NCBI GenBank assembly: GCA_031259795.1
Contig: JAIRLA010000250.1
Span: forward strand, 1-7,734
Source of the DNA: Azoarcus sp.
GTDB taxonomy: Bacteria; Pseudomonadota; Gammaproteobacteria; Burkholderiales; Rhodocyclaceae
Reading direction: 5' to 3'
Length of the DNA stretch: 7,734 bases
Shown here: positions 1-5,128 of the stretch, in pieces
Numbering within the stretch: the stretch's first letter is position 1
How the letters are laid out: every line of letters starts with the position of its first letter
The notes under the pieces: generated by a model
Told to the model about the DNA's origin: nothing
Seen by the model: only the letters and a program-made list of their open reading frames with translations
Databases searched by the model: none
Program-made: the position numbers and the translations under genes

Positions 1-146
1 CGGATGATGCCAACAGCGCCCATCGCGCCACGCGGCCCAATGTATGCAGCCCCGCGCGCGGACGGAATACGCAAGATGGCGTAGTTCCCCGGGAATCGAA
101 AATCGCCCGCCAGACCCGAACCGCCGCGCGCCCGGCTTCCCCGCCT

Positions 147-182
147 CGTCATTGCGAGGGCCGCAGGCCCGCGGCAATCCAG
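147..182 (+). repeat. Repeat module A, copy 1 (forward)
   Basis: This 36-bp unit begins CGTCATTGCGAGG and ends GGCAATCCAG. It contains an internal hairpin: ATTGC pairs with GCAAT, and inside it GGGCC pairs with GGCCC around a GCA loop. The nearly identical copy at 7248-7283 differs at one base (GCG versus GTG before GCAATCC). It faces the inverted copy at 231-266 across 48 bp, so the pair could form a larger cruciform or RNA hairpin. Confidence 0.85.
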
Positions 183-230
183 ACGGCCTTGCAAGTTGCC
201 GTGGCGCTTCGGAAGGTTGAGGCGCTGCAT

Positions 231-266
231 GGATTGCCGCGTCGCTGCGCTCCTCGCAATGGCGAG
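231..266 (-). repeat. Repeat module A, copy 2 (reverse)
   Basis: Read on the minus strand this is CTCGCCATTGCGAGG, then AGCGCAGCGACGCGG, then CAATCC, the common form of module A. It is the inverted partner of copy 1. It is followed 9 bp later by module B copy 1. Confidence 0.85.
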
Positions 267-275
267 TTCTCCCAA

Positions 276-334
276 CGGGACGCCCATCCGTGCCCCGCCG
301 CCAAGAAATCAGCGTCGCTGCGCTCCGTATGGAA
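276..334 (+). repeat. Repeat module B, copy 1
   Basis: This 59-bp unit begins CGGGACGCCC and carries AAGAAATCAGCGTCGCTGCG in its middle. It aligns along its length with 619-681 and 729-791, apart from a 4-bp deletion near its right end (CTCCGTATGGAA against CTCCGGTTGGATGGAA). It is followed within 6 bp by a C module, as copy 3 is. On the minus strand it reads as protein-like fragments (TERSDADFLAAGHG), which are repeat translations and not a gene. Confidence 0.85.
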
Positions 335-339
335 GGAAG

Positions 340-388
340 CCCTCTCCCGCCCCTGACGGGGCGCCCTCCCCCGCAAGCGGGGGAGGGG
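340..388. repeat. Repeat module C, copy 1 (divergent left half)
   Basis: The right half (364-387) is a perfect 24-bp inverted repeat: CCCTCCCCCGC, then AA, then GCGGGGGAGGG. The left half, CCCTCTCCCGCCCCTGACGG, differs from the GGCCTGCGGCC stem of copy 3. No T-run follows the stem, so I do not call it an intrinsic terminator. Confidence 0.8.
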
Positions 389-451
389 ACGGCAGGCGCT
401 TTACAGTAGTGGGGAGGCAGGGCTGGCGGTTGTGATTGGGGGAGGGGCGTA

Positions 452-494
452 CCGTTGCGGGAAAGTGGGGGATGGTTATGCCGTTGCGGGAAAG
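452..494 (+). repeat. Direct repeat of a 14-mer, 29 bp apart
   Basis: CCGTTGCGGGAAAG occurs at 452-465 and again at 481-494. It lies between C copies 1 and 2 in sequence that matches none of the A, B or C modules. Two copies with no third partner could be a small local duplication or a paired protein-binding site; nothing in the sequence decides this. Confidence 0.6.
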
Positions 495-522
495 GTAAAG
501 CGTTGTCGGTGCGATGAACCTT

Positions 523-567
523 CCCTCCCCCGCTTGCGGGGGAGGGTGGCCGCAGGCCGGGAGAGGG
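523..567. repeat. Repeat module C, copy 2 (inverted orientation)
   Basis: Bases 523-546 are the perfect palindromic half (CCCTCCCCCGC, TT, GCGGGGGAGGG). They are followed by TGGCCGCAGGCC, a second short stem, and GGGAGAGGG. The unit is the reverse complement of copy 3 (793-837) and almost identical to copy 4 (7485-7529), which has GAAGG in place of GCAGG in the small loop. It leads directly into the B' arm at 568. Confidence 0.85.
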
Positions 568-719
568 CTTCCAACCAACCGGCGCGCAGCGCCGCGAATC
601 AACACGGGGATGAAGGAACGGGACGCCTGTCCGTGTCCTACCGCCAAGAAATCAGCGTCGCTGCGCTCCGGTTGGATGGAACTGGATTGCCACGGCGCTG
701 CGCTCCTCGCAATGACGAG
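568..719. repeat. Composite repeat: B' arm, spacer, B copy 2, inverted A copy 3
   Basis: Bases 568-602 (B') are an imperfect reverse complement of the right half of B copy 2 (619-681): CCAACCGGCGCGCAGCGCCG against CGTCGCTGCGCTCCGGTTGG. Module A in reverse orientation follows at 683-719 (CTGGATTGCC through AATGACGAG). With C copy 2 in front, 523-719 is one C-B'-B-A unit of about 197 bp, the same layout as 7485-7682 at the other end of the window. Confidence 0.75.
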
Positions 720-728
720 TTCTTCCGA

Positions 729-791
729 CGGGACGCCCGTCCGTACCCCACCGCAAAGAAATTAGCGTCGCTTCGCTCCGGTTGGATGGAA
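729..791 (+). repeat. Repeat module B, copy 3
   Basis: This 63-bp unit matches copy 2 in length and at most positions (AAGAAATTAGCGTCGCTTCG in the middle, GGTTGGATGGAA at the end). It starts 9 bp after A copy 3 and runs straight into C copy 3. The differences from copy 2 are scattered single substitutions, as expected for an ageing duplicate. Confidence 0.85.
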
Positions 792-792
792 A

Positions 793-837
793 CCCTCTCC
801 CGGCCTGCGGCCACCCTCCCCCGCAAGCGGGGGAGGG
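793..837. repeat. Repeat module C, copy 3
   Basis: CCCTCTCCCGGCCTGCGGCC is followed by the perfect 24-bp palindrome at 814-837 (CCCTCCCCCGC, AA, GCGGGGGAGGG). It therefore has two adjacent stem-loops: GGCC/GGCC around TGC, and an 11-bp arm pair. It is the reverse complement of copies 2 and 4. Confidence 0.85.
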
Positions 838-865
838 GAGGTCCATCGCAAGAACTCGCTCCCCT

Positions 866-927
866 CGTCATTGTGAAAGCCCCCCCGCCTCGTCATTGCG
901 GGGAGCGCGGCGATGTGGTAATCCATG
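866..927 (+). repeat. Repeat module A: decayed fragment and copy 4
   Basis: Bases 866-880 are a truncated A start, CGTCATTGTGAAAGC, without the rest of the module. Bases 891-927 are a full-length but divergent copy: CGTCATTGCGGGGAGCGCGG, then CGATGTGGTAATCCATG. The short CGTCATTG..AAAGCC form also appears in the series at 7168-7247, so it seems to be a recurring truncated variant. Confidence 0.75.
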
Positions 928-1038
928 CGCGGAGGGGCGGCGATCCGATCCTTGACCCCCGCCCCTGATCCGCGCTTGGTGTAAAGGAATTCCGGAGTCC
1001 TGCCCGGGCGCTCATCCATACTTTCTCCACTTCGCCAG

Positions 1039-1055
1039 CGGGCCGCCGCGGCCCG
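1039..1055. promoter_or_regulatory. Perfect 17-bp palindrome just before the TPR gene
   Basis: CGGGCCGC and GCGGCCCG are perfectly complementary around a single C. The palindrome ends 9 bp before the ATG at 1065. That position could overlap the ribosome binding region, so it may be an operator or an mRNA hairpin limiting translation. No Shine-Dalgarno motif is visible before this ATG. GC palindromes arise often by chance in such DNA, so this is only a candidate. Confidence 0.3.
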
Positions 1056-1064
1056 GATGCCGTC

Positions 1065-2771
1065 ATGCACAGATTCGAGGAATTCCAGGTTCTTGTCATC
1101 GTCAGCGCCGCCAAGCTGCGCGCGCAATTGCACGTCATGCTGCCGGCTTTCGGATTCGCTGTCACGCATTTCGCCATCAGCGCGCGCACCGCCCTGCGCC
1201 ACTTGCGGGCGCGGCGTTATGAATTGATCCTGTGCGATTACGCGCTGGAGGGCGGGCAGGATGGGCAGCATTTGCTCGAAGATTTGCGCCAGCACGAAAT
1301 CATCGCCCGCGATACTTTGTTCGTGATGATTACCGGCGAGCGCAATTATGAGTGCGTGCTCGGCGCCGCCGAACTTTTGCCCGACGACTATATCCTCACG
1401 CCGCTCGTGGCCGGGGCGCTGCGCGAGCGCCTGGTGCGGATCGCGGACAGGCGCGAGGCGTTCTTGCCGGCATGGCGGTTGTCCGCCGCCGGCGATTGGC
1501 TTGGCGCCATCGACTATTGTTTGCGGGCGCAGGGCGCGTATCCGCATTATCTCGTCGATTTCCACCGTCTCGAAGCCGAGCTTTATATCGCCGCCGGGCG
1601 GGTCGACGAGGCCGGGGAGATTTACCGGCAGATCATCGCCGCGCAGAGCATGCCTTGGGCGCGGCTGGGGCTGGCCCGCTGTCTCGCGCTCAAGAAGGAG
1701 CATGCCGAAGCCGATGCCTTGCTCGCCGGACTCATCGCCGAGCACGCGCATTTCATGGCGGCCTACGATTTGCTTGCCCGCGTGCGCGCCGCCAGCGGCC
1801 AGGGGCGGGAGGCGTGCGAAGTCTTGCGCGCCGCCATCGAGCGTTCTCCTTATCGTCTCGAACGCCAGCGTCAGCTTGGCGAACTGGCGATGGAAACCGG
1901 GGAGGCCGCCACCGCCGAGGCGGCGCTGGCCGAAGTCGTCCGGCAAAGCGCGCATTCCGGTTTCCGCAACCCGGAGGATCATGTCCGCCTGGTGCGGGCG
2001 CAGCTTGCGCAGGGCAAGGCCGACGCCGCCCGCGCCACGATCGGCGATCTCGAACGCAACCCCGGCGGCCAGCCCGGCACGGCGTTATGTACGGCATTGG
2101 CCAGCGCCATGGTGCACGCGCATGCTGGCGATGCGGCGCGGGCGCGCGCCAGTCTCGCGGCCGCGGAAAAACTCACCGCCGCCGGCGTGGCGGCGTTTTC
2201 GCCCAGACTGGCCCGCGAGATGGTCGGGATTTGTTTCGATCAGGGGTTGGAAGAGATGGGCAGCGATGTGGCGGCGAATATCCTGCGCGCCACGAGCGAT
2301 GAGCAGACCATGCTGGCGTTGCGCGAGATGCTGGGCGCGCGCGGCCTCGGGCCGCTGTCGAAAAGGATCGAGCAAGATATCCAGGAAGAAGTCCGCCGCC
2401 TCATCATGGCCGGGGCTGAAAAGGCGCGCATCGGTGATTACGGCGGCGCGGTGGCGGCGATGACGCAGGCTGTGCGCCAGATGCCGGGGCATCCCGTCGT
2501 ATTGTTCAATGCCGCGCTCGCCTTGCTGCGCCATATCGAGCATCGCGGCTGGAACGATGCGCTCGCCCATCGGGCGCGGGCGCTGATCGAGCGCGCCCGC
2601 GCCCTCGATCCGGCCAGCGGGCGGCTGTCCATGCTGGCCGAATTCATGCATCTCCTGATCGAGCGCGACGGCATCGCCGTCCCTGACGCCGCTCCCGCGC
2701 GCCGCCGCGCGCGCCCGAACCGGGGCCGCGCCGTCCAGGCGGGGAAGGAGGTCCGCGCCCGCAGGTCATGA
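1065..2771 (+). CDS. Receiver-like domain protein with TPR region
   Basis: The 568-residue product is probably cytoplasmic; I see no signal peptide or membrane span. Residues 8-125 resemble a CheY-type receiver: the hydrophobic strand VLVIV, LILCDYALEGGQDGQHLLE with Asp58 at the phosphoacceptor position, FVMITGE with Thr90 as switch residue, and AAELLPDDYILTPL near the end. The CDY..GGQDGQ and AAE..PDDY signatures recall proteins annotated as TPR-containing response regulators in beta- and gammaproteobacteria. The pocket is degenerate: the acidic pair is Ser14-Ala15 and the usual Lys is Thr112. Residues about 135-535 are Ala/Leu/Arg-rich paired helices typical of TPR arrays (for example 138-190, 197-260 and 447-515), suggesting protein binding. 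The tail (545-568) is Arg-rich. No DNA-binding or enzymatic output domain is visible. The ATG at 1065 sits at the natural start of the receiver. The targets and function are unknown. Confidence 0.88.
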   Translation: MHRFEEFQVLVIVSAAKLRAQLHVMLPAFGFAVTHFAISARTALRHLRARRYELILCDYALEGGQDGQHLLEDLRQHEIIARDTLFVMITGERNYECVLGAAELLPDDYILTPLVAGALRERLVRIADRREAFLPAWRLSAAGDWLGAIDYCLRAQGAYPHYLVDFHRLEAELYIAAGRVDEAGEIYRQIIAAQSMPWARLGLARCLALKKEHAEADALLAGLIAEHAHFMAAYDLLARVRAASGQGREACEVLRAAIERSPYRLERQRQLGELAMETGEAATAEAALAEVVRQSAHSGFRNPEDHVRLVRAQLAQGKADAARATIGDLERNPGGQPGTALCTALASAMVHAHAGDAARARASLAAAEKLTAAGVAAFSPRLAREMVGICFDQGLEEMGSDVAANILRATSDEQTMLALREMLGARGLGPLSKRIEQDIQEEVRRLIMAGAEKARIGDYGGAVAAMTQAVRQMPGHPVVLFNAALALLRHIEHRGWNDALAHRARALIERARALDPASGRLSMLAEFMHLLIERDGIAVPDAAPARRRARPNRGRAVQAGKEVRARRS

Positions 2772-2810
2772 TTTTCCAGGCGGGCGTCGACGCGGGCGCG
2801 GCGCGCTTGC
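2772..2810. other. Short convergent gap without clear terminator
   Basis: Only 39 bp separate the stop of the plus-strand TPR gene from the stop of the minus-strand methyltransferase. It contains a 10-bp palindrome, GCGTCGACGC (2784-2793), but no strong stem followed by a T-run on either strand. Transcripts from the two sides may overlap or end by Rho. Confidence 0.5.
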
Positions 2811-3704
2811 TCAGGCCGCCGGATGCGGCGCGAACCAGGCGAGCCGCGCGTGGAGCTCGACGACTTCTCCCACGATGATGAGCGCGGGCGGACGGATGCC
2901 GGAGGCGCGCGCGCGCCGCGGTAATGTCGACAATGTCGCGGTCACGATCCTTTGCCGCTCTGTCGTGCCGCGTTCGATCGCGCCCGCCGGGGTGCGCGGC
3001 GGCAGGCCATGGGCGATGAGCGCGCGGCAGATTTCTTCCAGCCGGGAGATGCCCATGTACATGACCAGTGTCTGTCCGGGACGCGCGAGCATCGGCCAGT
3101 CGAGGTCGAGGTCGCCGTTCTTGCGAAAACCCGTGGCGAAGACCACCGCCCGCGCATGGTCGCGGTGGGTGAGCGGAATGCCGGCGTAGGCGGCGATACC
3201 GGCGGTGGCGGTGACGCCGGGCACGGCTTCGACAGTGATGCCCGCTTCGGCCAGCGCTTCCATCTCTTCGCCGCCCCGCCCGAAAATGAAGGGGTCGCCT
3301 CCTTTCAGGCGCACGACTTTACGCCCTTCCCGCGCCAAGGCGATCAGCAGGCGGTTGATTTCTTCTTGCGGCAGGCTGTGGTCGGCGGCTTTCTTGCCCA
3401 CATAGAAGCGCGCGGCATCCGCCGGGGCCAGGCCGACGATGTCCGGGGAGACGAGATTGTCGTAGAGCACCGCGTCGGCCTGCCGCAGCAGGCGCGCGCC
3501 CCGCAGGGTCAGCAGTTCGGGGTCGCCGGGGCCGGCGCCCACCAGATAGACGCATCCCGGCAGGGGGCCGGGACGCGGCAGGGCGGTATGCGGCCACTCT
3601 TCCGCGCCTTCGGGGCGTTTTTCCCCGCCGGACGCCTGACCCTCTCCCGCCGCGGCGTGTCCTCTTCCGCCGTCCCCGGCCCGGCGGCTCAATCCATCCC
3701 CCAT
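2811..3704 (-). CDS. cobA: Uroporphyrinogen-III C-methyltransferase (SUMT)
   Basis: This cytoplasmic enzyme transfers two methyl groups from S-adenosylmethionine to uroporphyrinogen III, giving precorrin-2, the branch point to siroheme and cobalamin. The family signatures run in order: YLVGAGPGDPELLTLR (53-68), YDNLV (81-85), VRLKGGDPFIFGRGGEE (131-147), VPGVTA (161-166), GIPLTHR (175-181), TLVMYMG (212-218), AIERGTTERQ (242-251) and PALIIVGEVV (273-282). It is a stand-alone methyltransferase with no CysG oxidase/ferrochelatase or HemD fusion. About 50 residues rich in Gly, Glu and Ala precede the core, where most family members start almost at YLVGAGPG. The ATG at 3704 lies inside the 3' end of pilR (16-nt overlap) with no strong Shine-Dalgarno, implying translational coupling. 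A TTG five codons in is an alternative start; I see no good start near the core. The function is secure; the start is less so. Confidence 0.93.
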   Translation of the reverse strand: MGDGLSRRAGDGGRGHAAAGEGQASGGEKRPEGAEEWPHTALPRPGPLPGCVYLVGAGPGDPELLTLRGARLLRQADAVLYDNLVSPDIVGLAPADAARFYVGKKAADHSLPQEEINRLLIALAREGRKVVRLKGGDPFIFGRGGEEMEALAEAGITVEAVPGVTATAGIAAYAGIPLTHRDHARAVVFATGFRKNGDLDLDWPMLARPGQTLVMYMGISRLEEICRALIAHGLPPRTPAGAIERGTTERQRIVTATLSTLPRRARASGIRPPALIIVGEVVELHARLAWFAPHPAA

Positions 3705-5128
3705 TTCTGCAATCTGTAACGCAGTTGCCGCAAGGTCATGCCCAGATTGCGCGCCGCCGCCGAGCGGTTCCAGCGGGTTTCATCGAGCGCCTTCAGCACT
3801 TGCGCGCGCTCGTCGTCGGAGACCTCGCCGATGTCGCCGCCCGCGCCGTCATTGTCTTCTTCTGTTTCCGCCGCCGTTTCCGTTTCCGCTTCCGCCCGCG
3901 GCGTCACGAGGCGCGCGCCGCCCGCGCCCAGGCCGAGATCGTCCACGCCGATCACCTCGCCCTCGCACAGCGCGCAGGCGCGTTCGAGCAGGTTTTCCAG
4001 TTCGCGCACGTTGCCGGGAAACGTGTAATGGCACAGGGCTTCCCGCGCCGCGGGCGAGAGGGCGCGCACGGGGCCGCCATCGCGTTCGCCCAGGCGCGCG
4101 AGCACGTGCGCGGCGAGTTCGGGGATGTCTTCCAGCCTTTCGCGCAAGGGCGGCGCGCGCAGGGTGATGACGTTGATGCGGAAGAACAGATCCTGGCGGA
4201 AGCGGTTTTCCGCCACCAACTGGGCAAGATCGCGGTGCGAGGCCGAAAGAATGCGCACGTCGACCGCTTGTTCGGCCTGCGCGCCGACCGGGCGCACGGC
4301 GCGCTCCTGGATGGCGCGCAGCAGTTTCACTTGCATGGCGAGCGGCAGGTCGGCGACTTCGTCGAGGAAGAGGGTGCCGCCATGGGCGGCCTGGAAAAGC
4401 CCGTCCTTGTCGGCTTTCGCCTCGTTGAAGCTGCCCTTGCGGTAGCCGAAGAATTCGCTCTCCATCAGTTCGGACGGAATCGCGCCGCAATTGACGGGCA
4501 CGAAGGGCGCGGCGGCGCGCGCGCCGAGGCCGTGGATCAGGCGGGCAATGACTTCCTTGCCGGTGCCCGATTCGCCATGGATGAATACCGGGGCCTGGCT
4601 GCGGGCGAGTTTCCTGATCTGGACGCGCAAATGCGCCATGGCCGCCGAATGCCCGAGCAGGCTGCGTCCGCCCGCGCTCATTTCGTTTTCGCCGGCGCCG
4701 GTGTTTTTCGCCGCGCCGGGCGTGGCGGCGGGCGCGGCCAGTTTGAGGGCGGATTGCACCAGCCCGCGCAATACCTGAAGCTCGATCGGTTTGGTGACGA
4801 AATCGAAGGCGCCGAGCTTGAGGGCGCGGATCGCGCTCTCGATGCTGCCGAAGGCGGTAATGACCGCTACCGGCAGATTGGGGCAATGATGCTGGATGTA
4901 TTCGACCAGTTCCAGCCCGTCGCCATCGGGCAGGCGCATGTCGGTCAGGCACAGGCGGTAGCGGGTGCGCTCGATCAACACGTGCGCCTCGGCGAGCGAC
5001 CCGGCGGTATCCGCGCTCAGGCCCATGCGCAGCAGCGACAGCTCCAGCAATTCGCGGATGTCTTCTTCATCGTCGACGATAAGCACGTCGTTGTCGGAGG
5101 AAAACGCGCGCCGCTCGGGAGGACTCAT
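3689..5128 (-). CDS. pilR: PilR-type sigma-54 response regulator
   Basis: In characterised systems PilR, phosphorylated by PilS, activates sigma-54 promoters such as that of pilin. The 479-residue protein has the full NtrC-family layout. The receiver (14-125) has acidic pair Asp19-Asp20, phosphoacceptor Asp63 (LTDMRLPDGDG), Thr91 and Lys113. The AAA+ domain (about 155-390) has Walker A GESGTGK (185-191), Walker B GTLFLDE (251-257), RFRQDLFFRINV (309-320) and FPGNVRELENLLERA (370-384). A FIS-type helix-turn-helix ends the protein (about 440-475, SAAARNLGMTLRQLRYRLQ). A run rich in Glu, Thr and Ala (411-435) links the last two domains. The oddity is the L1 loop: residues 232-237 read GSFNEA where the family has GAFTGA or GSFTGA. 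The ATG overlaps the pilS stop as ATGA, so the two genes are coupled. Assignment to PilR rather than another NtrC relative rests on the neighbouring PilS-type kinase and the overall match. Confidence 0.9.
   Translation of the reverse strand: MSPPERRAFSSDNDVLIVDDEEDIRELLELSLLRMGLSADTAGSLAEAHVLIERTRYRLCLTDMRLPDGDGLELVEYIQHHCPNLPVAVITAFGSIESAIRALKLGAFDFVTKPIELQVLRGLVQSALKLAAPAATPGAAKNTGAGENEMSAGGRSLLGHSAAMAHLRVQIRKLARSQAPVFIHGESGTGKEVIARLIHGLGARAAAPFVPVNCGAIPSELMESEFFGYRKGSFNEAKADKDGLFQAAHGGTLFLDEVADLPLAMQVKLLRAIQERAVRPVGAQAEQAVDVRILSASHRDLAQLVAENRFRQDLFFRINVITLRAPPLRERLEDIPELAAHVLARLGERDGGPVRALSPAAREALCHYTFPGNVRELENLLERACALCEGEVIGVDDLGLGAGGARLVTPRAEAETETAAETEEDNDGAGGDIGEVSDDERAQVLKALDETRWNRSAAARNLGMTLRQLRYRLQKWGMD
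4418..4435 (-). other. Altered GAFTGA loop of PilR (GSFNEA)
   Basis: These six codons (GGC AGC TTC AAC GAG GCG on the minus strand) encode residues 232-237. They occupy the slot of the GAFTGA motif between ESEFFGYRK and the DKDGLFQAA that follows. Ala to Ser is common in PilR proteins, but Thr to Asn and Gly to Glu are not expected. Each of these two changes could arise by one base change from a consensus codon (ACC to AAC, GGG to GAG). Confidence 0.9.

Larger units (their letters stand above)
1..1064. other. Gene-free left flank made of dispersed repeats
   Basis: I see no supportable gene here. The first 146 bases have no recognisable coding signal or repeat; they could be the tail of something outside the window. 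From 147 to 927 the sequence is a patchwork of repeat modules: A (147-182, 231-266, 683-719, 891-927), B (276-334, 619-681, 729-791) and C (340-388, 523-567, 793-837), listed separately. Short open frames exist on both strands, but their translations are just the repeats read through and show no protein family. Bases 928-1064 lie between the last repeat and the TPR response regulator gene and should hold its promoter. Confidence 0.75.

Noticed and set aside
1..84. Plus-strand frame ending in TAG at 82-84 as the tail of a gene from the left
   Set aside because: Only 27 codons are visible with no recognisable motif, and a second frame is also open here, so no choice can be supported.
814..837. 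C-module palindromes as intrinsic terminators
   Set aside because: The stems are strong, but none is followed by a T-run, and the copies lie in gene-free DNA in both orientations.
952..985. Sigma-70-like promoter for the TPR gene (TTGACC, then TGTAAA)
   Set aside because: The spacing between the two hexamers is about 22 bp, too long, and no better -10 fits at 16-18 bp.
762..1982. Open frame of 406 codons on the minus strand
   Set aside because: It runs through B and C repeats and then antisense to the TPR protein. The repeat-derived part and the shadow part share no domain.
2784..2793. GCGTCGACGC as a terminator between the convergent genes
   Set aside because: The stem is only 5 bp per arm with no loop and no T-run on either strand.
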